The notes under the pieces were generated by a model. That model saw only the letters and a program-made list of their open reading frames with translations. It had not been told where the DNA came from and did no database searches. Of a stretch of 64,000 bases of DNA, positions 13,501 to 29,193 are shown in pieces; the first letter of the stretch is position 1, and every line of letters begins with the position of its first letter. The position numbers and the translations under genes were made by a program. Source of the stretch: Anoplopoma fimbria (Eukaryota > Chordata > Actinopteri > Perciformes > Anoplopomatidae); NCBI RefSeq assembly GCF_027596085.1, contig NC_072470.1:8076787-8140786 (forward strand), given 5' to 3'.

Positions 13501-15236
13501 TTTGTAGAAATCACTTAAGCACCATGAGAGATCATATCTTCGGTTCAACTTATCCTCCTAATGGAGGTGTAAGGACATAGAATTCAGTCTAAGGGCAGAT
13601 TTGTTAATTTCATTCATTTCTGAAAGTTCAAATTACATTACTAATGTAACTGTGTAAGATGTATTGTAAGATTAGCTGCTATATTTGACACTTGTTTATT
13701 ATATATTTCTCTCTATATTTGATTGTAAGGAGACTGATTATTAATGTAGTTATGCAAAATGTTCTACACATGATTTACGTTTGTATAAGAGTTATGAAAA
13801 TGTATTTTAATGGTAATCAAAAGTGCAATTTGACTATAAATGATCGTTTATTGTTCCAATAGTATTGCTACATTCTTTCCCGGGCAGTTAGTGATAAGGT
13901 CGTTCAACTGGAAAAGCTGGAACCAATATCTGAGGGCCGAGAGCTATTCTTTGGTGTTCCTCTAAATAGCTTCGCTGCTGTTCAACTGAACCTGCTCCTT
14001 CTTCACAGCAACCAGGAGCTGGTTTCACAAAGAGAGACTGTGACTGAGATCAAGCTAATAATCTGATTTCAGATGTTTGTGCAGCTGTCTAGATCTCGAC
14101 CATCTTAAACAGGACTCATTTGCCATGAATTCTGGATAAATGAAGACGTATTATAAGACATGGCTGAAAACAGTGAGCAACTGTATCAATCAAACTCCTC
14201 AGCTCTGTTCACTCCAGCAGGAAATGTCTTTCTTCTGGAAGATTTCAGCAGTTAATTCAAGACGTTTTTCTGTTCTGCACTGCGCTCATACGTCAGTTAA
14301 AGTTTATAGGGCCATCACTACCGACGCTGTGATAGCGCAATGGTAGCGCCCACCCTCCAGTTCCCCCTCAGGTAAACACTGTCATCTGTCATCACTGTTA
14401 TCATTGTTAGCGCTGTTAGCCGCCACCATTTTTGCTCAGCCACCTCCCTGCTTGCTTGTGCATTCAGAGGTGACTCTGAATGCCGTATACAGCACCTTTT
14501 AACAATAGTGAACCATGTGATGTGGATCCACTCCAAAAACATTATTAGTTCTTCCTTGACCCATGCTACACCCTTCCACAAATTGCTAATAAACCACAAA
14601 TTGTGAGCTATATTTTCCTTTTTTTTTGTAATTGGTACCACTGGTCATTGTTACCATGGAAACATCACCCTTAGTTTGCCGAAAGTTGCATTAGACTGAT
14701 ACAAGAGCGAAAATAAAGACTAGCCGAACCGCACAAACTAGTCTAAAAATAATTCCACCCCTGAACTACAGTTTTACTAGACAGATGCTATGTAAAATAA
14801 CACCATTCCAAATGCGTCATCTCCGAGTTTTTTAAAAATGTGATTGGTGATATCTGATCAGATCTGCTGGGATGTCACTTGATAGATTTATCTCCAGTCC
14901 AGTGTGCTCAGAGTACATGTGACAGAAGTGCTTTGTGATTGACAGGCTCCGTAATGAGGTCATGTAGGTGAGGAGTAGGGAGGGCCAATTATTTTTGATG
15001 CCGTGCGGATGATTTCATAGAATCGGCTCCTTTTTTTTTTTCCTGCAGAGATCGTACCATTGGACCCCCGCTGCGGCCTGGTCCTGGATCAGGGCACGTG
15101 TCGGGACTATAACATCCGCTGGTACTACGACAAGCAGGCCAACGCATGCGCCCAGTTCTGGTACGGGGGCTGCAACGGCAACAGGAACCGCTTCGACACC
15201 GAGGAGGAATGCAAGAGGACGTGTGTGATCGTCTGA
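2799..15236 (+). CDS. col28a1: Collagen type XXVIII alpha-1 chain, 3' part of gene (partial)
   Basis: Secreted extracellular-matrix collagen of the VWA-containing group. Coding exons by reading frame and splice sites: 2799-2867, 3712-3780, 4512-4580, 4789-4857, 4956-5027, 5125-5193, 5323-5394, 5548-5616, 6870-6938, 7306-7374, 8106-8174, 8522-8590, 9970-10038, 10156-10224, 10319-10399, 10547-10582, 10925-10961, 11165-11722, 12601-12887, 12966-13170, 15049-15236. They join in frame to 787 residues plus a TGA stop. Domain order is collagen, VWA, low-complexity linker, Kunitz, which among collagens fits COL28A1. COL6A3 is the main alternative, but it has many VWA domains and a fibronectin III module before its Kunitz domain. 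The 5' half (signal peptide, first VWA, earlier collagen exons) is outside the window. Fish carry several col28 paralogues; the complete Kunitz suggests the a1a type, but this is not proven. Confidence 0.93.
3781..3786 (+). other. col28a1: Non-canonical GC splice donor
   Basis: The exon ending at 3780 (last codon AAG) is followed by GCAAGT rather than GT. The surrounding match to the donor consensus (AAG before, AAGT after) is otherwise ideal, as expected for a GC-AG intron. No alternative GT close by keeps the 69-bp exon length and frame. All other col28a1 donors seen in the window are GT. Confidence 0.8.
4040..4300. repeat. Probable interspersed repeat in col28a1 intron
   Basis: A stretch of mixed composition with a motif near 4235-4260 (GCATTGTGGGTAATGTAAGC) that I associate with dispersed teleost repeats. 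It has no open frame and no clear termini. Family unknown; identification is from memory only. Confidence 0.35.
7680..7775 (+). repeat. Fragment of a dispersed teleost repeat (family A)
   Basis: Contains the phrase TTCAACATTTTGGGAAATA followed by a T-rich stretch and a GCCAAGAGTTTGATGAGAA-type segment. This matches the start of a widespread fish repeat, also seen at 57588-57910 and, in part, at 61085-61190 and 11855-11990. Non-coding, degenerate copy in a col28a1 intron. Confidence 0.55.
10612..10725 (+). repeat. Dispersed teleost repeat fragment
   Basis: The phrase TGATGGAATGTAACTAACTAC, then ACTCAAG and ATGCTACTTTATACTTCT, matches a very common percomorph interspersed repeat. A related short fragment (GGAGGAAGTATTCAGATCC) lies near 5860. 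It sits in the intron between the last Gly-X-Y exon and the linker exon and has no coding capacity. Confidence 0.6.
11165..11722 (+). CDS. col28a1: col28a1 exon encoding the second VWA domain
   Basis: One 558-bp exon encodes essentially a whole von Willebrand factor A domain; it is preceded by a 37-bp linker exon at 10925-10961 that ends the collagen region. The MIDAS metal site looks intact: DSSES fits DxSxS near the start, a GEGTYTGTA loop supplies the threonine, and VITDG supplies the aspartate. One N-glycosylation sequon is visible (N-A-T). VWA domains of matrix collagens bind other matrix proteins; the exact ligand is not readable from sequence. A pair of cysteines (C-G-I-K-C) directly precedes the domain, as in related collagens. 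Confidence 0.93.
11855..12305. repeat. Two adjacent dispersed teleost repeats
   Basis: 11855-11990 carries a minus-orientation copy of family A (GAGCCAGGCTAGCTATTTCC and GTGCTAAGCTAAGC). From about 12050 to 12305 is a second repeat type with CATGGCAATCTATCCAATAG, GGTGGCCCTAGAGGAAATG and GGGGACCATGAATG, phrases I recognise from many teleost genomes. Both lie in the intron after the VWA exon. They explain most of that intron; no coding content. Confidence 0.6.
12601..12887 (+). CDS. col28a1: col28a1 exon with Asn/Gly/Tyr-rich low-complexity segment
   Basis: The 287-bp exon follows the VWA domain. It finishes that domain ([11 protein letters not shown]), then encodes a run of Asn-Gly and Asn-Gly-Tyr units at about 12661-12745. 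A Gly/Ser/Thr/Gln-rich tail with no predicted fold follows. The exon starts with two bases completing a split codon and ends in phase 0. The NGY run looks like a disordered, possibly elastic or adhesive linker between VWA and Kunitz; its function is not known to me. Conservation outside fish is doubtful. Confidence 0.88.
12966..13170 (+). CDS. col28a1: col28a1 exon with polyserine linker
   Basis: A 205-bp exon, in frame with its neighbours, encoding a Thr/Glu-rich start, then a serine tract encoded by TCC/TCT/TCA codons at about 13062-13100, then a Pro-containing end. It continues the flexible spacer before the Kunitz module. The serine-rich stretch could carry O-glycans; this is inference. 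It ends with a single base completed by the Kunitz exon. Confidence 0.87.
13171..15048 (+). other. col28a1: Last intron of col28a1
   Basis: A 1.9-kb intron between the Ser-rich and Kunitz exons, AT-rich and without a convincing exon. A tRNA A-box-like phrase near 14330 has no partner B box. A strong poly-T tract (about 15031-15041) precedes the terminal acceptor. Confidence 0.7.
15049..15236 (+). CDS. col28a1: col28a1 terminal exon: Kunitz domain and stop
   Basis: Encodes about 61 residues with all six Kunitz cysteines in order and the canonical F-W-Y-G-G-C core. It ends C-V-I-V and TGA. The residues at the reactive-site position are Cys-Arg-Asp-Tyr. Inhibitory Kunitz domains usually have Ala or Gly after the P1 residue, so the Asp argues against protease inhibition. 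I recall the COL6A3 Kunitz (C5) domain sharing C-R-D-F and being non-inhibitory. The exon is the last; the acceptor is at 15047-15048. Confidence 0.95.
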
Positions 15237-16521
15237 TCCACCGGTACACTCTCATGACTCATCCCTGCCATATTAATGCCAATAATGTCATTCACGCCTA
15301 TCCAACTGCGAAATCTGATGGTTTCTTTCTTTTTTTTTTGGCAATTTCCTGAGCCGAAATGAGGCCATAACAATTTTATTGGTTCCAAATGTTTCAGAGT
15401 ATTGACTCTTTCATTTGTTCTCTCTTTCCAGGAGGCCGAGTGAAGGCATCTGCCTTACATCTGCTATACATACTTCAAGGAGGGGCAGCTAATACCAGCC
15501 ATTTTTCACAGGGTTATGTCAAGTCTCTGCACAATCCTCAGGCATATACATGTACAGAGATGGTCCATATCAAGGTTACATTTCAGTTTCCATTGTTTTT
15601 GCCCCCCCCTCTTGTGTAATGTTAAAATATCCACTTCTAATTACAGCGAAAGGGAGCCCAGCTCTGATAGATACCTCTGTTCTGTATTTTTATATCAGTA
15701 TCTAACACAACAAATACTTCATCACTCCTACTCAGGAATACAGATGAGCACTCTCACTGTGTGTGTCCACTTCCCCAGGGACCTCCCGCATCTCTTGGAC
15801 ATGATCATGTTTTTCATACAGTCTGTGAGTGCTGCAAAGATTGTGAAAGAGTGGCCAGTAGAAATGCCTTTTCTAAGCCACAATCGTAAATCGCATCAGT
15901 CACTCAATAACTCATAAATACTAAGTGTAGCTATTGTTTCTTCACTCAAACAATCACTGTAGGGTGCATAACCACAAGAGCCATTTACACACAAGTGAAG
16001 CCTCTCATCACTTATAATATTAAAATATAGTTTGTTCTTTGTTCATAGAAAACATGACTGATGTTCTGTAACTTCATTGAATCATTGTGTGTGCTTGAAT
16101 GTGTTTTTTTTATTTTATAGATTTTCTGAACGAATATGTGATGTTTTGTGTTTTAAATGATTGCATTCCATTCTTACCACTAACTATCTCCATTTGTTCA
16201 ACAGTAAACTGATGCCCTCTACTGGGTAACGCATGCTGATGTCACTGAAGTCGGTACTAGAGTGCAAGACACTAGTATTGTACTGCCGTTGTTGAGCAAC
16301 CGGTTTGTCACTACATTACCCAGCTGTACTGACTGTATAAATCCATATTGTACTGTTTACTGTTACATAGACAACATTTGATGTCAAACCTTTTTAATAA
16401 ATCTGATCCAAACTACTACATCGTGTGCATTGGCATCACGTTCAAAGTAAGGGACTGTATGAAAATTACATTAGATTGCAGTTACTCCTTTCTTTTGCAT
16501 GATAACAGAGTTTTAAATAAA
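15237..16521 (+). other. col28a1: Probable col28a1 3' UTR
   Basis: AT-rich, non-coding sequence after the stop codon. Candidate polyadenylation signals AATAAA occur at 16396-16401 and 16516-16521. No earlier AATAAA was found, so the transcript may extend about 1.2-1.3 kb beyond the stop. The exact 3' end needs RNA evidence. Confidence 0.45.
16396..16401 (+). terminator. Candidate polyadenylation signal of col28a1
   Basis: Canonical AATAAA on the plus strand, the first after the col28a1 stop codon. A second lies at 16516-16521. No cleavage site can be proven from sequence. Confidence 0.4.
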
Positions 16522-16540
16522 GTTAGACTAGATTATGATG

Positions 16541-19410
16541 CAAGTTCAGCAGTACATGTTACAAATAGTTTTACTCAACAGTGTAGTAATTCATTAACAT
16601 ATTGACCGGATGTTTATGGTGTGGAACATTTTGATCTGATTAGTTCTGCGCTTGCTTTTTTAGTCTATGGACGATTTGACATTCAGGCAAACTGTAACCA
16701 AGAAACTTCATTTCTACTGTATATATTATTTTGCACTTAAAACTTATCCTATTATGCGTGAAATGGGAGCTAATCAGTCGCTTTGAATGTAGTTTGTTTC
16801 AGTTTAAACATAGAGAAGGGCTGGAATATTGGATATTGAATATTTTTTCGCCATATATTTGGCAACCGCTAGTTTCAGTTTGAATGTAGCAAATGCTAAT
16901 CTAATGCTTTTGCTGGCGCACATTGGGATACAAAAATACATTTATTTTAAGATTAAATCCGGATACAGCAGCTCAAATTCTTCATGTTTTGCCTCTTAAA
17001 TTATTAATGGTTAAATGATTTTTGTTATAAGTGTTTTAGGATATTGGGTGGGATGCTGTCTATAAAGGGTCCAAAGAAAATATTGCTGGGGACGGTCTTG
17101 CCCCACCCCAATCATTTCCATACAGTCCCTAAATATTCCACAAAAATGAATACATATTTGCAAAACATGTTTTAGAAATCTGCTTTATTAAAGCTCTTCC
17201 ATTTGACAAAAGCCTTGACATAGTATCAACAAATATGACAGCTACAGAAGTTTGGAAAATAGCGACATGGCATGGAACACTGAAGTTGATGAATTTGCTG
17301 TTTTTCAGATAAGAAAATGAGACAAGAACTTCACCCGGCAGTCCCACCGTCTCTCTCCACACTGCCGGGAGGCTAACTTTACCTCGCCAGGAGGAGGGCA
17401 GGCGTCCAGCCATCGCGGTCCAAAGCGTTTCCGTCTCCGGAGTGGCCTTGCACTCTCCTCCTGGATACCTGCCGCTCGCCACCAGCCGTTGTTCCGCCCA
17501 TTTTAATTACCAGTGTAACGTTGGCATGAAAACACGGTGGAATATGCTAGCCAACTAAATATACGAAAAAATCATTGCTTCTTCTAACACGCAGTATTTC
17601 ACAGCGTCGGAGAGCACATTGCTATCACCAGATAGTTGGTTATTAACACTCATTCACCAGACGTTGTAATTTGCTAAAACCTAATTTCCAGTCCACAGAA
17701 AGTAGAGAACTGTGAATGTAATGCTATACAGTGGTCACTGAAAAATTTGAAAACGATAGAGGCGACGTTAACACTCTTTTATTTCTAGATTAGTCCTTGA
17801 TGATTAGGGCTGATATAAAACAGTACATTGGGTTTTGAGGCCTTTTCAACCACGAAATGCCGATTTTTAGAAATTCAGTTAGAAATGTCATGATTAACAC
17901 CAGCATCAATGTGTTTAATCACAGCACAGTCATATCTTTAAGTGAAGTGTGCAGTTACTCTTTAATCTACTGTGGCTTTGGGGAAGTGTCAGAGTTTTCT
18001 TACACAGAAATCTGCTCTCCCCTTCTGCTTAAATTACATGTTAGACACTCCTCGACGAGTGGCGTAGTCTGATCTATCTTTAGTGCTGCCCACGGGAGAA
18101 ACGTTACCTAACTCTACACACTGCTCTCACTTTATCAGGCCACAAAAATAAGACTTAACAATACAAGATCCTATTGATCCAGACACATCAGTATAGGCCT
18201 TTTTTTATTTACATTTTGTACTAAAATGTGTGACTTTGAGCAAATTGACACCATTTATCTTTAAAAAGAAAGAAAAACACAGTGAGTAAACATTGTCAGA
18301 GCTGATTGAGGTGTGTTTTAAAATGTTTAACTTCACACTCTTACACAGTTGCAAAGACACACAACCAAGCAGCTGGACAATAATAAGCCCCACAGGGGAA
18401 AGGGAGAAGCTTGCTGATTGGTTGACAGAACAGCTTGAATGAGCAGCTTCACCTGTTTCTGCACACAGCTGCTGCACCCAAACTTTTCTGGTCCATTTTT
18501 AGCTCAATGTTTTTGGGCTCTTTAATGTCACTTTTTTTTATTCATTTTGCTGGTTCCTTTGAGGAGTTGTAGGAAAATATTCAGCTGAGGAAAACAGAGT
18601 GAAGTGCTAAAAGAAAGCATAAAAAAACAGATAAATCATTAAAAATAAAAATCGCAAACAAAATCTTAACTGGTCTTTAAAAAATGGAACTTGTTGATTT
18701 TAGTTACTTTAGTAAAATCTAGAGAATTATTTAGATACAAATTGAACCCATTATTCAAGAAAAATACCCGGTTTGCTGATTCAAATATTGTATTTGCTTT
18801 TCTTTTTCATATGCGATCGTAAATAAAGCATTTGGGTGTTTGGACTGCTGGTTAAACAAAATGTAAAGTAGTTATTAAAGACTGCACCTTGGGCTCTGAT
18901 TAAATAATCAGAACGTAACAGATAATACAATTTGTTATCATTGCAGCTGACTATAATGAAATTGTCTAGAATTTTAATTATTGATACTAACTGTCTCGGT
19001 TGCTGCTTAGTCACGATATATGAAGTACAAAGTACAAAGAAAAAAATTTGACTAAATCATTACGGTTGATTTGGCTGTAATAGACTTAATAATTGGAAAA
19101 AAAGATGAATGAAGGAAAAACCAGATATAAATGAAAGGGATCTTTTATACACAGAATTTTGAAAGTGACAGAGGCTGCTATACATATCTCTCCCTGTCAT
19201 AGGTATAGCTTGGGGACAAGCTATTCGAGGACTTTGACAGCATTGTCTCCACTGCTCATCGGCCACATGACACTTGAATCATGGTGGCATATCCCCAGCC
19301 TGAGAGGCCAGTTGCTTCTTTCAGTCTGTGACAGCAGCTGCTCGAGCAGAGGCCTGCGCTTCGATTTGGCTCAGTCAGATTCCAGTGGAGCTGAAGCAGG
19401 CAGGGGGCAG
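16541..19410. other. Intergenic region between col28a1 and klhl41
   Basis: No gene recognised. The segment at about 17095-17520 differs from its surroundings: its right half (17330-17510) is GC-rich and a 117-codon minus-strand frame is open, but I recognise no domain. It could be a decayed mobile-element fragment. The rest is AT-rich. Regulatory sequence for klhl41 may lie in the last few hundred bases. Confidence 0.5.
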
Positions 19411-19416
19411 AGGGGG

Positions 19417-19426
19417 CTATATATAG
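19417..19426 (+). promoter_or_regulatory. klhl41: klhl41 core promoter: combined MEF2 site / TATA box
   Basis: The ten bases CTATATATAG fit both the MEF2 consensus CTA(A/T)4TAG and a TATA box. They lie 166 bp before the ATG, leaving room for a start site near 19445-19455 and a 5' UTR of about 140 bp. An E-box CAGCTG, a myogenic bHLH-type site, lies upstream at 19335-19340. KLHL41 is muscle-restricted in vertebrates, so these motifs fit. Site use is inferred. Confidence 0.6.
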
Positions 19427-19591
19427 AGTGGGAAGGGATTAAATTGCGGGGTCTTCACTCCGGGAACCTTTTCTCTGCCCTGCCTTTTCCAGCCAAGACC
19501 GACTGCCACAAGGACCTGTGGCTGCCCCGTCTCTTTCCTCTCTCCACAGACCCATTTTTGTTCGCCCGCTGTTTCCCCCTTGTGACACGCC

Positions 19592-24961
<5,370 letters not shown>

Positions 24962-25310
24962 ATGGAACTATGTTCTTTCTTTCTCTTTTTCTTTATTAAC
25001 CCCCCCTCCCTCCCTCCAACAACACCTCCTGACACCCCCGTCATCCCCCCTGCGAGATGCCTCCGAGGCATCTCATCCTCTGCACTCAGATTTCTATGTG
25101 CCGAGTTGATCCTTGACATAATTTTTTTCTCTGAACTCAGATGATTTCTATCTGTACTATAAACACTTGCTTCTGCTGCTGCTTCAAAGACTGCACCATC
25201 CCCACAGTATTAAAAAAAAAACGCAATTTAGATTGATCTATAAAGCTGTTTACACCATTTCTAGCATTTTATTTCTTTTGTAAAATAAACATTTGTAAAC
25301 TTCTGCTTCT
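24962..25310 (+). other. klhl41: klhl41 3' UTR with polyadenylation signal
   Basis: Pyrimidine-rich sequence after the stop. AATAAA at 25284-25289 is the first canonical signal, giving a 3' UTR of about 350 bp. Confidence 0.6.
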
Positions 25311-28144
25311 ATTACTGTTCATGACTTTGTGTGACAGAAAAGCGACATTACAGAGACTGTTTCAACACGTCGAGGGCAGCCGAGAAAAAGGAGATGTATA
25401 TTTGTAGGCTTCTTTGTACTTTCAGGTAAACAAGGAAGTGGAGTTGGGTTAATAGCAGCTAAGTATTGGCATTTAAACACAGAATAATGATCTTCAAACA
25501 CGTGCTGCACATCCATGTGTGCGTCAACATGACCGTTGTCGACTGCATGTCAAGTTCAAGAAATGGGAACAACAAAACGTGACCTGGAAAAGTTAAGGTA
25601 TGTCTACGAAGTGCAATACATTCACACTTAATCTGAACGGTGTTTTAACATGTTTTCACAATAACGTTAACAGGACGATGCCACAGGAGATGGAGGATTT
25701 TATACCACATTTAAACTGCAGCTGTGAAAGTGATGGAAAGAGATGGAAGACGTGTAAACGATGCCATTACACTCATTAACACTTAAATGAATAATTAGGG
25801 TTATGTAATGTAAGTATGGAAATATGGTTGGTATTTCCACAGCCTTGGGTAAAAAATCTAAACTATGCTGAAAAAGTTATGCTGTTTGTTTTATATGTTG
25901 AAAATTAAGATATTTCAATTGTAAAAAAAACTACAAAAGGCAAAAGAATCTGAAAATAGACAAATGTATGTGAGCCCTAAAATGTTCGAATTAATTGAAA
26001 AACAGTCACTGAAAGAAGAAAAAATGGTAGTTCAAATTGAAATGTCTGTCAATTTACAACACTGAGAAAAGCACTTATACATTTAATCTCATTTCCATAT
26101 ATGCATTTTGTGTACCCTTAAGACTTTATTTTTTTAAAAACAGACGAGGTTTTAACTAAACTAACTAAACATCAGCTCATCTTGGCCATTTGAATGGGTC
26201 TACCGTCGGACGATTTGACCCAAACATTTCAATAAATAAAAGGAAAAAACAACATTGTGTTTTCTAGTGACAACAAGTTAAGAGATAACTGTATTTAAAA
26301 AATAAAAGTTTGAATCATGTAGATTTAGGGCTTCTGTAGTTAATGGCTGATAAAAAATAAAATCGATTTCCACCACTGGGAACTACTGTGTCGGCACGAT
26401 ATTTAAGCATTACTTTACTCATTACTTGAATCAGAAACCACCATCAGTGATCCCACCCCCAGTGTGTAGAAATAAAAACTTCTCAAGCAACAAGTTTCTT
26501 TTTCTGAACAAAAGGTGCATTGTACAGTTCTAAATCTTTAACCAAAAAAAAGACTAACTTTCCCCTGTTTTGTTCCTCCTGCAAAATCACCTGAACCTGA
26601 CACTGATCCGTGTCAACACAGCAAACCTTGAGCTTTATCAGCTCAAGCATGACAGCAGGAAGCTACGGCGAAAGTGGCTGTAGGTGAAGCACACAACAGC
26701 GTGCAGCAGACTAAACTATGCTGGACTTTCCCCCCCTCTGGGTGTGGAAGACTGGAAGGGGAAGACGAGAGAGTGAGTGGGAGGAGGAGTGACGGAGGGA
26801 TGGATGTGAAAAACAGAGATAAGAGACACTAAGGGGTTGGAGTGAGCGCCGATGAGGACACTGTAGCTCAAAGTGAGTAGAAATATCTATTTTTTTAACT
26901 ATACCTTTATAACTCAGCCTCTCTCTTCAGCACTTCTGAAATTAGCTTTACAGTAGAGTTTCTATTTTCCCACAAAATATGATCATTTTAATGAGGACAA
27001 GTCCCTGCCTCATGAAATCTGACACTACATGCAATGTGTAAATGACACCTCGCACATCTCCTCACATCTATAATGAGAGCAGATTGCACTGACAGCATTA
27101 TGGGAAGCTGCCATCGAGCCAGGATGCCATAGGCGCTGCTGGTCCTGAGAGGCTTTTTTTGCAAACCAGACTGTTTGTTCGAGGGAAAGGAGGTTTTGTT
27201 TGCTCGTTTCCCATTGAGTCTGCTTCAATGTTTGTTTCTTTCCCAGTGTGCTCGCCTCTGGGTTTACGCCGCTGCTCTCGCCTTCCTTCCTCTGAGCAGT
27301 AATTGCCAATCGCCGAGGGGAAGGGAAATTATGATTTGCTCCTAGTCTATTTTTACCTCAGCCAACAACGTAAATGTATATGCATTCACCTGAATTGGGA
27401 ATTGGAAAAAAATCCACAGCAATTGAGTTATCAGCCAGCTCAAAACATCCATTTAAAAAAAAAAATGACATGTGTTAGGCATATTAGAAATACCATTAAT
27501 GATTCACCAATTACATTAACAATTAATCAAATCACTAAATGTTATGTGAACATTAACATTCTAGTGAAAACACTACAAAAAATCAAATGTCGAACTTTCG
27601 ACAAGCTGGTGAAAACAGTGAAGGAGTTGGTGGAGACCAAAACAGAGCTAAAAGGAGAGTGTACATTGGCTTTCACAATTAACAGGACTCAGAATTGCTG
27701 CTTACAAGTTCTCTATATCAACTTTATATGGTTATATGGTGGTCTGTGCTTTTTACGCCATAGATTGACAACGCGTCTCCACTTCCTCCCAATGTACAAA
27801 ACAAAGCCGTAATATTCTCTGATACGGGCGCTGCACATATAGAGCCAGAGTCTGCACAGAGGTGGTGGTAGCGAGGTCCCGCAAATACACCCGCCAAGCA
27901 CAGCAATACAGTTTATTAGTGCGAGGGCCACCTAGCTGCTGTGTAATGAGGCATTAACTAACACAACATTTGACCCTAATATTTCTGTAAATACATTAAT
28001 GATCAAATTTACGCATTTCTTTATTACACAGACTCATGACTAGTGTGTGACTAGTGTCTATGAACACAGTCGACAGTTCAACAGCGCCGGCTTACCAGGG
28101 GAAATGTTGCTAATTTTTTTTTAATTGATTTTAATACTCAACAG
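25311..28144. other. Intergenic / oxgr1 5' region
   Basis: No protein gene recognised. A GA-rich stretch at about 26700-26872 followed by a good donor (GTGAGTAG from 26873) could be a 5' non-coding exon of oxgr1. A pyrimidine-rich tract with an acceptor AG at 28143-28144, two bases before the oxgr1 ATG, would be its partner. The link is inference only. Remaining sequence is AT-rich. Confidence 0.4.
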
Positions 28145-28146
28145 CC

Positions 28147-29193
28147 ATGGAACCTGACAACTGCACCCACGCCATGGAACCTGACAACTGCACCGACGTG
28201 AACGAACTGATGACACGCTATTACCTGCCTGTCTCCTACGCCATCATCTTCATCGTGGGCCTGGTGGGCAACGTGACCTCCATCAGCATTTACGTGACCA
28301 AGCTGCGCCCCTGGAGGAGCAGCAGCATCATCATGGTCAACTTGGCGCTGACTGACCTCCTCTACGTCCTCAGCCTGCCCTTCCTGGTCTACTACTACAG
28401 CACCGGGGAATGGAGTTTGGGCGACTTCATGTGCCGCTTCGTACGCTTTGGGTTTCACTTCAACCTGTACGGAAGCATCCTCTTCCTGACCTGTCTCGCC
28501 GTTTTCCGCTACGTGGTGGTGATCGAGCCTCTGAGGGCGGCGCAGGTGCAGCAGAAGTTTTGGGGCATAATCGCGTGTTCTGCCGTCTGGTTCATCGCCG
28601 CTGCCGAAATCGCACCCATGCTGACGCTGATATCCCAAAAGGTGCACGACAACAAGACTTCCTGCTTGGACTTCGCCAGCAGCGAACACGTCGATGAAGT
28701 GCGGTTGCTCGGCTGGCTGCTCACTGCTCTCGGATTCCTTTTACCTCTCTTGGTGGTGTCCCTGTGTTACATAGGTATAGTGAAACAGCTGGCCAGGGGG
28801 CCCAGCACAAGCAGCCCATGTCGGGTGCGGGCGCGGCGCGTGACCGTGCTGATCCTGGTGGTGTTCGTGGTGTGCTTCCTGCCGTATCACGTCTTGCGCA
28901 TGTTGCGGATCGAAATTCGAAAGAATGATGAAATGTCATGCATGGTTAAGCGCATCGTCCACGCAGCGTACATCGTCTCCAGGCCTCTGGCGGGACTCAA
29001 CACGGTTTTTAACTTGGTTTTGTACACCCTCTCAGGTGATAAATTCAAGAGGGCCTTTCTCAGCAGTTTTTACTGGGACCTAGGCCTCACCCAGGCCAGG
29101 TCGCTGATCCACGTTGCCATCATCAACAAGGCAGGCCGCGACACGCCTGCTGTATCACCGAAGACTGTCCACAGTGGCGGGAACGCTGCTTGA
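28147..29193 (+). CDS. oxgr1: 2-oxoglutarate receptor-like GPCR
   Basis: Class A seven-transmembrane receptor of 348 residues in one coding exon. Mammalian OXGR1 (GPR99) senses extracellular alpha-ketoglutarate and has been linked to leukotriene E4. The order of segments matches OXGR1: R-Y-Y-L-P-V before TM1, R-P-W-R-S-S-S-I-I-M in loop 1, W-S-L-G-D-F-M-C before TM3, F-R-Y at 120-122 in place of DRY (as in human OXGR1), C-F-L-P-Y-H-V-L-R in TM6 with His248 and Arg251, and A-Y-I-V-S-R-P-L-A before TM7. Cys96 and Cys173 should form the extracellular disulfide. The N-terminus is a nine-residue duplication with two N-C-T glycosylation sequons. P2Y-family paralogues are the alternative, but similarity is clearly closest to OXGR1. 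Confidence 0.93.
   Translation: MEPDNCTHAMEPDNCTDVNELMTRYYLPVSYAIIFIVGLVGNVTSISIYVTKLRPWRSSSIIMVNLALTDLLYVLSLPFLVYYYSTGEWSLGDFMCRFVRFGFHFNLYGSILFLTCLAVFRYVVVIEPLRAAQVQQKFWGIIACSAVWFIAAAEIAPMLTLISQKVHDNKTSCLDFASSEHVDEVRLLGWLLTALGFLLPLLVVSLCYIGIVKQLARGPSTSSPCRVRARRVTVLILVVFVVCFLPYHVLRMLRIEIRKNDEMSCMVKRIVHAAYIVSRPLAGLNTVFNLVLYTLSGDKFKRAFLSSFYWDLGLTQARSLIHVAIINKAGRDTPAVSPKTVHSGGNAA

Noticed and set aside
14325..14400. tRNA-like A box (GCGCAATGGTAGCGC)
   Set aside because: No B box at the proper distance and no cloverleaf can be drawn.
17129..17482. 117-codon minus-strand open frame in the col28a1-klhl41 gap
   Set aside because: No recognisable domain; the base composition changes sharply within it, which fits a decayed repeat better than a gene.
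28138..28689. Long minus-strand open frame opposite oxgr1
   Set aside because: Antisense shadow of a GC-rich coding exon; the plus-strand receptor is unmistakable.
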